A stretch of DNA of 64,000 nucleotides from Paracorniculantispora psalliotae (taxonomy: Eukaryota > Ascomycota > Sordariomycetes > Hypocreales > Cordycipitaceae): contig PHFE01000107.1 in assembly GCA_002796755.1 (NCBI GenBank), positions 1,240,517 through 1,304,516 of the forward strand, read 5' to 3'. Numbering within the stretch: the first letter of the stretch is position 1; every line of letters begins with the position of its first letter. The notes beneath the pieces were generated by a model. The model was not told the origin of the DNA. It searched no databases and saw nothing but the letters and a program-made list of their open reading frames with translations. Of the stretch, positions 54,507-64,000 are shown in pieces. The position numbers were made by a program, and so were the translations under genes.

Positions 54507-55690
54507 TCAGTTGCCAGACTCGAGCTCGGTGAGGTAGTGCTCGGCCTCAAGCGCAGCCATGCAGCCGGTACCGGCACTGGTGATGGCCTGGCGGTACCTC
54601 TTGTCCTGAACATCACCGGCGGCAAAGACACCGGGGACGCTGGTGAAGGTGGTGCCGGGCTTGGTGATGATGTAGTTCTCGTCGTCCATGTCGATCTGTC
54701 CCTTGACGAGCGTGGTGGCAGGGTCGTGGCCGATGGCGTAGAAGAGACCGTTGCCCTCGACAACCTCCTCCGTGCCGGTCTTGTTGTCCTTGATGACAAT
54801 GTGGGACATGAGACCGTCGTCGCCGCCGCGAATCTCCGTGGCCGACGAGTTGAAGCGCACAGTCACCTTGGGGTGCTCGAGCAGGCGCTTGGCCATGAGC
54901 TTGCTGGCGCGCAGCTGGTCGCGGCGGACCAGCACGGTGACGTGGCTGCCGTACTTTGTGAGGAAAGTGGCCTCCTCGGCTGCCGAGTCACCGCCACCAA
55001 TGACGAAGAGGGGCTTGTTGCGGAAGATGGGGACGGCGCCGTCGCACACGGCGCAGGCGGAGATGCCGTTCTGCCAGTACTTGTCCTCGCCGGGGAGACC
55101 CATGCGGCGCGCTGAGGCACCGGTGGCAATGATGACAGCGTCGGCCGTGTGTGTCTCGTCGGGGCTGAACTCGGTGCTGTACTTGAAGGGTCGGGAGGAG
55201 AGGTCGAGGGTGGTAACGGTGTCGGTAACGATTTCGGTGCCGAAGCGCTCAGACTGAGCACGCATGTTGTCCTGTGAGAGAGAATTGTGTTAGCAATCAC
55301 CTTTAGCTGTCTTTCTCTTTCCCCCGCCGCGCAGTGCCTACCATCAGCTCCTGGCCCATGATGCCCTTGGGGAAACCAGGGAAGTTCTCGACTTCGGTCG
55401 TGGTCGTGAGCTGGCCGCCAGCAGCGGTGCCGTTGGCCATGAAACCTTCATAGAGCACGGCTGTACAGAGCGTTAGCTTAATATTTCTCTTCCTCTTTTC
55501 GCATTCTAAAACTCACGCTTTAGCTCTGCTCTGGCCAGGTAGACGGCGGCAGTGTGGGCAGCCGGGCCCGATCCGATGACTGGGAGTTGCGAAACATGTT
55601 AGCTACACCATCCAATCCGCTCGCGACACACGAAAAGCCGCGCATATTCCTCGCCCAGACGTAATACGTACTGACAACCTTGCTGTGCAT
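54507..55690 (-). CDS. TRR1: cytosolic thioredoxin reductase
   Basis: Exons 55690-55672, 55579-55517, 55460-55342 and 55271-54507 join in phase to 321 residues starting MHSKVVIIGSGPAAHTAA. The FAD-binding GxGxxA loop is at about 9-14, TTTTEVENFPGFP follows, the redox pair is C140-A-V-C143, and the NADPH site is VIGGGDSAAEEATFL. The C terminus has VFAAGDVQDKRYRQAITSAGTG, the second FAD block. This is the low-molecular-weight bacterial/fungal type that reduces thioredoxin with NADPH. The 19 nt first exon encodes six residues and a base. A Yap1-type site (TTAGTCA) lies about 250 bp upstream. Absence of a presequence favours a cytosolic form. Confidence 0.94.
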
Positions 55691-56406
55691 GGCTCTGGTT
55701 CCTAATTCGACTGGCTTGGAGACGGGAGGGTATTTAGTCGCTGTGGTGACTGTAGCAACTGCTGCGAGAGAAAAACCGGCGCTGGAGCGTAGCGGCCGTC
55801 GGAAAGCTGAGGCAAACAGTTTGGCGGTGTTGCACCTTATGAATTGGAGAGAAGGAAATCGAGGGCTTTATGGGCCTATTTGGTGCGGCACGAGGAATCG
55901 TCTAGAGCTGCGGGTATGGGCTGCAGCGGCGCGTGTGTGTTGACTAATTGGAGTTTGCGCCTCCGAACTGGAGCGAGGGGTGGTGGGGCAGCGATATCTG
56001 TTCGTAGCGGCCGGCCATGGTTGACAAATCCTACTCTTCAATAAGCAAGAAAAAAAAACAAGAGAGAGAATAACTAGATTATGTTAGAATTCTATGTATT
56101 TTTAACCAACCAGCCAGCCAGCAAGACAAATAGCGGTTCAAGGTCACTCTTTTTCGGTCCACGCCTGGTGCCAGTACACGTACCTCGGCAGCTGCTCGTC
56201 CTGCCACTATCACGACTTGCCCGTGCCGTTCCAGGCACATTATGCGCACCTTCCAGCGCCATAACATGGCCGTCTCATCTATCAATGAAGAATCATATAC
56301 AAAATTTATTTCTTATTCTTCTCTTGATCTGGCCAAGTCTCTATATATTCGTCGTCAAGCACTTGCATCTATGTACCAATAACCTCCCAGCAACCACGGG
56401 CCGGGC
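55691..56406. other. TRR1 promoter and VPS53 3' flank
   Basis: Both flanking genes are on the minus strand. The part next to 55691 is the TRR1 promoter with a Yap1-like site. No gene seen. Confidence 0.5.
55941..55947 (-). promoter_or_regulatory. possible Yap1 response element of TRR1
   Basis: TTAGTCA on the minus strand (TGACTAA on plus), about 250 bp upstream of the TRR1 ATG. It matches a known Yap1/AP-1 site of oxidative-stress genes. A single short match; functional link is inference. Confidence 0.35.
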
Positions 56407-58962
56407 CTATCTTTGTTCTCCTTCAGCACCCAAGCTTCCGTCCCGTTTCCCGAACCGAGCACCGAGTCCGCCAATGTCTCGTCTGAAGAACTTGCCAAAG
56501 TTTCGCAAGTTCTCGTTGATCGTAGCCTTTTCCAAACCGCTCGGCGCGGCCGTGCTCGCTGTGCTGATATCGCGCGCCGCGCTCAGCAGCTTCTCGCCCA
56601 GCGAGCCAGCGTCAAAGCCCCGCGCGCCCGTAGCTGCCCCGGTCAGGGCTGCAGCCGCATTCATCGTGCCTCCGACCGCTGCCGTAGCACTCAAGCTCGA
56701 AGTTGCGCCCATGAGGGGTGTGAGGAGCGGCGAGCTCTGGACCAACTTGTCGTTACCACTGCCTCCGCGATGGATGCCAAACAGCTCAATCAGGTGCGCA
56801 TAGTCTTGCTTGCGCACGCCCTTGAGTTCCAGAATCTTTCTGAAGTTGGTGTCTGACTTGTCTCCAATATGAATAAGATAAGCCTGTACGAGGCCTTCCG
56901 GCGGAGAGGGTCGGATTTGGAGCGTCTTCAGTAGCGGGTCTATGCGGCCCATCGACTGCTCTACTCTCCTAACGAAGCCTGCAGGAGGTGGCTGAGGAGT
57001 TGGTGATGGGTTGTGGTGCAGAATCAGCGTAGCAAAAGACTTTGTGAGCGCATATTTATCAACCAGCATCTGCTGAGCGCCAATCTCAGAAATTGGCCGG
57101 CACTGCACGATGTTGTTGATATAGCTTGTTGCCAAATGCTCGACAAGGTTGTCGCAGAAAGCCCTGGCGTACTGTTGTTTACCGACCACGGCCAAAATCT
57201 CTTCCGTTTTGTCATTAACATGCCTGACTAGCTCGCTGACATACGAGCTTTGGTCGCCAGCCGTCTCCATCGTGCTCCAGTTTGTATTCTTCATTTCGCG
57301 CCAGACTCCCTCGCAATGCTGTTCCACAAGTTGCACCAAAGCTAAAACAGATGCGCTGGCAACTCCAAGAAAGGCGTCGGATTGTGATGATAGATCGACT
57401 TTGGCGACTAGCTCGGAGTCAATCCGCTTCTTTATATTTTCTTCCAGCTGGTTTGTATTGGCATGCCAAAAGTCAGCCGTGTTCAGCACCAAGATGCAAT
57501 CTGAAATTGCGGGCAGTGTTTGGCCCGAGGCTTGTAATTTGTGTAGCAGTACTTGCTGCGCATATTCGTCGAGATATTTAGCAAGTATTTTCGACAGATC
57601 CAACAGTCGTTCAGCTGTCGATAGCTTTGCGCATTGTGATAGAGTGAGCTTATAAAAGTGAAACAGCTCAATGGCTGATTGTATCACTGCTTGTGGCGAA
57701 AACTCATCGTCCGGCGATATCAAGGGCTGACTTCTATATTTGGGTATCATTGCGGCCAGTTGCCTGTCCTGGGAGTCGACCCATAGGCTGAGGTATGGCT
57801 CAAATGCGACCGATATTAAGCCATTAAAGGCGTATGTCTTCTCTTCCGTGGAGCTGCTCAAGGTGTCGATACTCGCTCGCGGCTCATTCGAGAAACGTTT
57901 TTCGAGGCTTTGTTCGAAATCAAGCGTCTCTTGCAAGCAAGAGAGAAGCAAGTTCACGTCAATCTTTGCACCGTCTGTGCGACGCATGCTGCGTTCAAGG
58001 ATGCCCTTGAAGTCGTCCCTCGTGCCGTCGCAGAATGCCGTAGCCAAAACCTCATTGACGTGCCAATGCGCAGGAAATATGACAGCATGTTCGTCTTCGT
58101 GTGTCTTCATCATGCGCTTGAACCAGGCATAACGGCGGCCGATATTGTCAAGGCTCCCTGCTTCGTCATTGCCGCGGAAGACCTGGCGGTACTCGCGCAG
58201 CTCTGTATTGACGTACCAAGTCACCAGCCGCGATTTTGCCGAATCTCCCAGCGCATCCATGACTAGGCATGCTTCAACAAGCGTGCCGCGCTTGGCAGAG
58301 ACCTCGCCCTTGGCAAACGCCATTTCAAAGTCCTCACATACTTGTTCCAGCAGTTCGCGCTGGAGCTCCGAAACCTCACGACTCAGTGTGGCAATCTGTT
58401 CAATGCTGCGGTAGCTGTTGAAATGCTTCATTAGCTGTAGCACTGCTTGCAGAAGGCCTGCGCAGTCGCGGTACTGCCGCGTCTTGGCGAGGCCGCGCAG
58501 TTGCTCGTAGGCCGTGGTCAGCATTTGCAGGCGCTTCAGCGCCGTCATGCTGAGTGTGAGGTTCTTCTTTGTTCCATCGAGTCGTTTAATATCGGCCGTC
58601 ATCGATGTGATATTTTGTTCCGTCTCGATAGCGCGGGATCGTACGGTTTCGATCTTGCGAAAGAGCTGCGCAAGCTCCGTCTGTGCCGACTGCATGCTCT
58701 CCAGGCTGGAGTCTGGTTTGTAGGCTTGCGCCGACTCCAAGGCATTGATCTCTGACGCCAGTTCATTTTGCTGAGACTGAAGTGTTTGCGAAACTCGGTT
58801 GACGGAAGACACAGAAGCAGGGTGCGCAAACAGCAGGTTGAGGTGGTCTATGGGGTCGTAGTCGACTAATCCCAGAAATAATCAGCAGCCGCATGGCGCA
58901 ATCCTGACAAATGATATCATACCTGTGTCCAGCGATGATGGATTCGTTAGTACTGCACTCAT
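56407..58962 (-). CDS. VPS53: Vps53, GARP tethering complex subunit
   Basis: Exons 58962-58923 and 58865-56407 join (ACA G|TC GAC) to 832 residues starting MSAVLTNPSSLDTVDYDPIDHLN, the family's conserved opening. The N-terminal 130 residues are heptad-rich (coiled coil), followed by the Vps53 helical body with LRGLAKTRQYRDCAGLLQAV, EQIATLSREVSELQRELLEQV and RRYAWFKRMMKTHEDE. The C-terminal region is Ala/Gly-rich and ends in basic residues. Vps53 is a core GARP subunit tethering endosome-derived vesicles at the trans-Golgi network. With Vps8 in the same window, two multisubunit tethering complexes are represented, not linked as an operon. The 40 nt first exon is easily missed. Confidence 0.93.
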
Positions 58963-60049
58963 TTTCTCCAGTGCCCTGGCGATTGACGTCGCCACCTATC
59001 CAGCTGCTCTACAATGATGGTTCCTGGATGGACATCCGATGCTTGCCACGACACACCCAAGAGGCAAAAGTGGGGCGGTCCCAACATGGCAGTTGTGACT
59101 TGAATACTACATGATATCATTTGAAAATTCAACGATAGTGAAATTAACATCTTAGATGGTACATTAGACTATAGCCGTATTTCTTGCTTTATTATTGTGT
59201 TTCCTCGATTGGAGGGCCCAACCTGGCCGGTCTTAGCAGGAGCATGCGCCAGTGTCACTTAAATCCACGACACTCAGAGTGATTTGAACAGTCAATTGTA
59301 TGAAAATTTGTATATTCGATTGGAATGAATTTTATTCCGCCAAGCTTATTTTGACTTTTTGTTGCCATTGAAAGCCAACAGGTTAACAGTGCTGAGTTTC
59401 CCGGGAATGCCAGTAACCTTGCTCGTCTATTCTTTTACATGGTATTAGATGGGGCCTTGTCAGGTTTGGCTCCCGCTTGTCAGTGTGCAATCAACCAAGC
59501 ATCAGACGTGAAGAAACCAATCAATGCGGGATGGCCAGCTAGCCCATGTCACTGCAGACTTCACCATTAACCGTCGACCGCCAACCCACTGGTACAACGT
59601 AGTTGTCGTTAACTAGCTCCCAGTGATCAGTTCATGTAGTATTTAGAAGCATCCTCAAACAAACACTCACACTCGACAGATTACTTAATGAAAGTTTTGA
59701 AACACCCACTCGTCTGAAACGGTCGAATGAAAGCTCTAGCGGCCGGGCGGACTGTTGATGGAGTATCCGCCACAAAGCAGGGCTATGGTTAACGAATGTC
59801 ACCTTTAGGCGCGAATGATGCCGAGTTTGGCAGGAAAGCATGCGTGTCACGGCACATGATGGAAGGTGAGCGTTGCTGCCTGTTTACTAGCAACTGTAAA
59901 TTGTGTATTGCTATAGGAAAAGATGTCAAAAAAGCACCGCTGTCTTTTTGTGGCGGTATAGAAGAAACTCCAAGAACGCCATTTCCAACCGTGAGTCGCG
60001 TAAGCAGAAATACAAATCAACCATGCTCAGATATCCCTGTGAGCCGGAT
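58963..60049. other. spacer between VPS53 and TAF9
   Basis: VPS53 promoter side and TAF9 3' flank, both minus strand. AT-rich around 59100-59350. No gene supported. Confidence 0.45.
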
Positions 60050-60784
60050 TTACTCCGCCATTTCCTCATCCACGTCATCACCAAACATGTCCTCCACGGT
60101 ACCACCCTCGACGCCATCGCCACCAATGTCTTCGGGTCCCTGGATGCCCTCCATCGCGTCGCCGCCGACCTCCGGCACCTCCTCGTCGCCAATCTCATCC
60201 CAGACGTCCTGCAGGCCCCAGCTGGTGCCGCTGAGGACGAAGCGCTCGCTCGGCAGGCGCACGCCCCACTCGTTGGGCACGATGCGCGGAAGAGCGACCT
60301 TGTTGCGCTCGCGCGCGAGCTCCTGCATGTACTCCTTGCTGATGCCGCCGCCACTGCTGCCGCCGCGGAACTGGTAGCCCAGACGCGCGGCAACGGAGAG
60401 CTTGATGGCGTTGGCGGAGACGGCCGCGTCGCCGGGGGCCGCGGCGCTCGCGCCCGCGCTGGCCGACGGCTTCGAGCCGGCCTGCGTCACATAGGGATCG
60501 CCCGACAGGTGTAGCGCGTCGTTGAGGATGGACGAGGTGTGTCGGTAGGCAAAATCGAGCAGCAGCAGCGGCACGCGCTGCTCGTAGGATGTGACGCCCT
60601 GCGAGGTCAGGAGCAGCTCGATGAGGCGAGCGTCGCGTGGTCGCGGGGCGGCGGCCGAGGGCTGTGATGTGGAAGACGGGTTGCCGGCGGCGGCATTATT
60701 GGCGGATGCGCCCTGCGCGGGATTCGTCGGGGCGGGCGTGACCGAGGCTGTGGCGCCGTTTGTTTGCGGCGGCACAGAGGACAT
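60050..60784 (-). CDS. TAF9: TAF9, TFIID/SAGA histone-fold subunit
   Basis: A 244-residue intronless protein read from the ATG at 60784; the in-frame upstream extension is not conserved in character. Residues 1-48 are disordered Ala/Pro/Ser-rich. The histone fold starts RPRDARLIELLLTSQGVTSYEQRVPLLLLDFAYRHTSSILNDAL, close to the TAF9 (TAFII31) consensus. An Ala/Gly-rich insert follows SGDPYV, then AIKLSVAARLGYQF and the conserved LARERNKVALPRIVPNEWGVRLPSERF block. The C terminus is acidic (DEIGDEEVPEV, MFGDDVDEEM). TAF9 pairs with TAF6 and is shared by TFIID and SAGA. Confidence 0.92.
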   Translation of the reverse strand: MSSVPPQTNGATASVTPAPTNPAQGASANNAAAGNPSSTSQPSAAAPRPRDARLIELLLTSQGVTSYEQRVPLLLLDFAYRHTSSILNDALHLSGDPYVTQAGSKPSASAGASAAAPGDAAVSANAIKLSVAARLGYQFRGGSSGGGISKEYMQELARERNKVALPRIVPNEWGVRLPSERFVLSGTSWGLQDVWDEIGDEEVPEVGGDAMEGIQGPEDIGGDGVEGGTVEDMFGDDVDEEMAE

Positions 60785-61999
60785 GATGTGTTTGTTATAC
60801 GCAGCCAGGCGCAATCGGTATCGTAGAGGTCGTTGTCGAGAAGTGAGGCCGTCTAATAGGTGGCAAAGGAATGAAATGCCGCAGCTCAAGTGGTAAGAAT
60901 AGACGGTTCGGTGTTGTGTCGAGCGATGCGCATTCGAAAATAATTAGATATAATTGAATTGGTGATGGCGGCGCGAAATGTCGTGCATGTACGGCTCGTG
61001 GTGGAAGCAGCTCGCCCTGAGCGCGAGTGTGGCTGCGAGAGCTTGGGGCGCAATATTCTAATCCCGTTCCGGTTAATATGCTAGGCGCGGTGCTGGTGCT
61101 GGCCATTCAAAGAAGGTGATGAGAACTGGAAATGTTTTGGATTTTTTAATAAAAAGGTTCTTTTGTATTTGATTACGTTTCCGTCTTTTCAATATTCCTT
61201 TTCCTTTTTCTTCAGACGATATATGTTTATGGCAATCTCATCATATCGCGATTTCTACGCGGGGCGATGTCGGCGGCGTGCATATAAATCCATGTTAATT
61301 GGCTGATGGGATTACAGCGCTGTCCAGCTGCTGCCAATCGCAGCGTTGGTGCAAGTAGATCATCTATCATCTATGCGCAGACGTAGTATGCCGTTGAAGA
61401 GTGAATTGCACCAGAACTGAGCGCTTTCTGTCTGTCAGTTTCTATCGGTTCACACCTGGCAACTCTGTCCGCATGGGGAGACACTCTTACACATTAATAC
61501 TGGGTAGGCCGAGAGGCGATAGCGGACAGAGGACTTGTGCAGTTGCGATTCATGGGTGCTGCAATTAGCATCAATAGTTTCAATTACAAGCATTTTATTA
61601 CAATTCCTCCAATTGGCCAAGAGCCAAGCCCTTTACTCCATGTACGGGCGATCCTCCACTAATCGGCCGTCTCAGTTGACGTGGCCGCCGCAAGCAAAAA
61701 AGTTTTTGGAGGGCTCCGCGGGTTTGGAGGGGCAGCAGCACGCCTTCAGCGAAACGGCACCTGCTGCCCCACCAAAAAACCACGCCGATTCGGGAGCAGA
61801 GTCATTTCAAGGCTTTCCGAACAATACATATCCTCTTCCTTATTTCTCCCAAGGATTTTCAATCTCGTCATCTTCTTTGGCCAGCGGCTAGTTACACGGC
61901 ACAACTTTTTTTCATCCGCCATTGAGTTGACCACCGTCCTGCGAGTAGGAGACGAACGCTTTCTTTCGCATCCCACGACCCCGCCAACTCTTGTACATC
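60785..61999. other. divergent promoter region (TAF9 / HIS4)
   Basis: A 1.2 kb shared upstream region. It contains a Gcn4/CPC1-type site at 61799-61804. No further gene seen. Confidence 0.5.
61799..61804 (-). promoter_or_regulatory. possible Gcn4/CPC1 site of HIS4
   Basis: TGACTC on the minus strand (six of seven positions of the TGASTCA consensus), about 200 bp upstream of the HIS4 ATG. Amino-acid biosynthesis genes are controlled by general amino-acid control through such sites. A single match, so tentative. Confidence 0.35.
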
Positions 62000-64000
62000 A
62001 TGGAGGTTGAGCTGCCTCTGCCGTTCCTCGTGAGTGTCGCCGTCCCCCCGGGACTGGCCAAGCTCGACGGCCTCACCCGCGAGGAGGTATCCATCCTCGG
62101 CTGCCCCTTTCTCGACGCCAAGCCGCAGCTCCTCGAAAAATTCACCAAATTCTTCAGCCGCCACAGCACCGAGTTCCAGGCGCACCTCGACGCGACCGCC
62201 CTGGCGCACGACGACGTGCTCGGCTTCCTCGATCGCGGCGCCCGGCGCGTCTTTGTCACGCCGGCGTCGCTCCCGCAGTACGCGGAGCTCGGCGACCGCG
62301 TTCTGCCCGTCGTCTCGACCCCGGATCTGTCGGCGGCTTCTGAGCACGGCCTGCTTGTCCGCGACGTCGACCCAAAGACCTGGGACGTGGCCAAGCTTGC
62401 GGCCGACGCCCAGGCCCAAAAGGCCAAGATTCTGTACATGAAGCCCGCCGACGGGGCTTCGCTGCAGGAGTTTCTCGAAATCGCCCTGAAGAGCAACGCC
62501 GTTCCGATTCTGCCCTCGACGGGCCTGACGACCGACAAGGCCGATACGAGCAAGCTGCTCCTGTCCAAGGTTCTGTCCAGCCAGTGGAAGTCGGACCGCC
62601 CCGATGGCCTTGTGCCGACCGTCGTCACGGATGAGGCTGGTATTTCCTTGGGATTGGCGTACACGAGCGAAGAGAGCATCCTCGAGGCTCTGCGCACACA
62701 GACCGGTGTCTACCAGAGCCGGAAGCGCGGTCTCTGGGTCAAGGGCGCCACCTCGGGCGACACACAGGAGCTGATCCGCATTGCTCTCGACTGCGACAAT
62801 GATACTCTGCAATTCGTCGTCAAGCAAAAGGGTCGCTTCTGCCACCTCCAGCAGTTTGGCTGCTTCGGCAACCTGAGCGGCATCGCCGCCCTCGAGCAGA
62901 CTCTCGTTTCGCGCAAGGAGTCTGCGCCCGAAGGCTCGTACACGGCCCGTCTCTTCTCCGACGAGAAGCTGCTGCGCGCCAAGATTATGGAGGAGGCCGA
63001 GGAGCTCTGCGATGCCAAGACGCCAGAGGAAGTTGCGTTCGAGGCCGCTGACTTGATATACTTTGCCCTGACCAAGGCCGTCAGTGCTGGCGTGAGCCTG
63101 GCGGACGTCCAGTCCAACTTGGACGCCAAGAGCCTCAAGGTCAAGAGACGTCCGGGCAATGCCAAGGGCAAATGGGCTGAGAAGGAGGGCATTGCTGCTC
63201 CCGTTGCTGCTGCTGCAGCTCCTGCAAAGCCCGCGCCTGCGCCAGTGGCTGCCCCCGCCAATGACCGTATCCTCATGCAGCGTGTCGACTCTGCCGCCAT
63301 CTCTGAAGAGGAACTGCAAAAGACTCTTCAGCGCCCTTCGCAAAAGTCTCCCGACGCCATCCTCAAGATTGTAGTCCCCATCATCGAGGAAGTCCGCAAG
63401 GGCGGCGACAAGGCCCTCCTCTCCTACACGCACAAGTTCGAAAAAGCCACGTCCCTCACGTCGCCCGTCCTCAAGGCGCCCTTCCCCGCCGAGCTCATGC
63501 AGCTCTCGCCCGAGACCATTGCCGCCATCGATACCTCCTACGAAAACATCCGCACGTTCCACGCCGCGCAGGCCGAGGACAAGCCGCTGCGCGTCGAGAC
63601 CATGCCCGGCGTCGTCTGCGGCCGCTTCTCGCGCCCCATTGAGCGCGTCGGCCTGTACGTGCCCGGCGGCACTGCCGTCCTCCCCAGCACGGCGCTCATG
63701 CTCGGCGTGCCGGCCATGGTGGCCGGCTGCGCCAAGATCGTGCTCGCGTCCCCGCCGCGCGCCGACGGCAGCATCTCCCCCGAAATCGTCTACATTGCGC
63801 ACAAGGTCGGCGCCGAGAGCATCGTGCTCGCGGGCGGCGCGCAGGCCGTCGCCGCCATGGCCTACGGCACGGAAAGCGTCAGCAAGGTGGACAAGATCCT
63901 CGGCCCGGGCAACCAGTTCGTGACGGCCGCCAAAATGCACGTCAGCAACGACACCAACGCGGGTGTCGGCATCGACATGCCCGCTGGTCCCTCCGAGGTG
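62000..64000 (+). CDS. HIS4: trifunctional histidine biosynthesis protein HIS4, 3' end cut by window
   Basis: Open from the ATG at 62000 to the window end, 667 codons with no intron. An N-terminal region of about 230 residues precedes a phosphoribosyl-AMP cyclohydrolase domain (RKRGLWVKGATSGDTQ, about 238-253, with DCDNDTLQFVV and a following CH pair). A phosphoribosyl-ATP pyrophosphohydrolase domain follows (KIMEEAEELCDAKT...FEAADLIYFAL, about 330-360). After an Ala/Pro linker (about 398-420) comes histidinol dehydrogenase (from about 425; RVGLYVPGGTAVLPSTALML, GAQAVAAMAYGTESV, KILGPGN, AGPSEV visible). The full protein should be near 860 residues, so about 190 are missing. It catalyses steps 2, 3, 9 and 10 of histidine synthesis (the orthologue is his-3 in Neurospora). 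Confidence 0.95.
   Translation, partial: MEVELPLPFLVSVAVPPGLAKLDGLTREEVSILGCPFLDAKPQLLEKFTKFFSRHSTEFQAHLDATALAHDDVLGFLDRGARRVFVTPASLPQYAELGDRVLPVVSTPDLSAASEHGLLVRDVDPKTWDVAKLAADAQAQKAKILYMKPADGASLQEFLEIALKSNAVPILPSTGLTTDKADTSKLLLSKVLSSQWKSDRPDGLVPTVVTDEAGISLGLAYTSEESILEALRTQTGVYQSRKRGLWVKGATSGDTQELIRIALDCDNDTLQFVVKQKGRFCHLQQFGCFGNLSGIAALEQTLVSRKESAPEGSYTARLFSDEKLLRAKIMEEAEELCDAKTPEEVAFEAADLIYFALTKAVSAGVSLADVQSNLDAKSLKVKRRPGNAKGKWAEKEGIAAPVAAAAAPAKPAPAPVAAPANDRILMQRVDSAAISEEELQKTLQRPSQKSPDAILKIVVPIIEEVRKGGDKALLSYTHKFEKATSLTSPVLKAPFPAELMQLSPETIAAIDTSYENIRTFHAAQAEDKPLRVETMPGVVCGRFSRPIERVGLYVPGGTAVLPSTALMLGVPAMVAGCAKIVLASPPRADGSISPEIVYIAHKVGAESIVLAGGAQAVAAMAYGTESVSKVDKILGPGNQFVTAAKMHVSNDTNAGVGIDMPAGPSEV

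Noticed and set aside
61892..63940. 682-codon open frame on the minus strand
   Set aside because: It is the antisense shadow of HIS4, whose plus-strand frame has clear cyclohydrolase, pyrophosphohydrolase and dehydrogenase motifs. GC-rich third positions open the opposite strand.
1..64000. tRNA, 5S rRNA and CRISPR arrays
   Set aside because: I looked for the conserved T-loop and box B strings on both strands and for regularly spaced repeats and found none convincing; a covariance search would be decisive.

Overview
The window is nuclear DNA of a filamentous ascomycete, most likely a Sordariomycete and possibly Hypocreales. The evidence is short spliceosomal introns (about 50-100 nt, GTRNGT donors, CTRAC branch points, YAG acceptors), intergenic spacers of 0.3-1 kb, GC-rich third positions in coding exons, and the gene content: subgroup-C killer-toxin-like chitinase, LysM effector, KP4-like protein, rhodopsin-domain membrane protein, CORVET and GARP subunits, and a trifunctional HIS4. 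I cannot name a genus. Where introns were present I rebuilt gene models by joining exons in phase; each joined model is open to its stop.

Layout. 0-9 kb: a secreted DUF7492-type protein with an LPMO-like N-terminal histidine, a cyclophilin H, and a 1,471-residue chitinase (LysM-LysM-ChtBD1-GH18-Hce2). 9-16.4 kb: a gene-poor stretch with apparently decayed coding fragments. 16.4-30.4 kb: a membrane RING-H2 protein, a GPALPP1/DUF3752 protein, Vps8, the PIG-P/Gpi19 subunit, a two-LysM secreted effector and the DEAD-box helicase Rok1. 30.4-33.5 kb: a long gene-free spacer upstream of a TOS1-like wall protein. 33.5-40.8 kb: TOS1-like, mitochondrial LysRS, Arp4 and a Mug/TDG uracil-DNA glycosylase.

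41-48 kb is a gene-poor pocket devoted to secreted products: a tandem two-domain KP4-like protein with dibasic sites in its linker, an M43 metalloprotease, and a very small two-exon cysteine-rich secreted peptide that falls below usual ORF cut-offs, plus a MITE-like element and another inverted repeat. 48-64 kb returns to ordinary genes: an APC-family permease, a seven-TM rhodopsin-domain protein, a GNAT acetyltransferase, cytosolic thioredoxin reductase, Vps53, TAF9, and the 5' two-thirds or more of HIS4, cut by the window end.

Housekeeping genes (splicing, endosome/Golgi tethering, GPI synthesis, ribosome biogenesis, chromatin, transcription, amino-acid synthesis) alternate with secreted wall-active or antagonism-type genes. 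The secreted genes tend to sit beside long, AT-richer spacers and several have clean TATA boxes about 90-140 bp upstream of the ATG, which suggests inducible expression. No CRISPR, rRNA, recognisable tRNA or intact transposon was seen.
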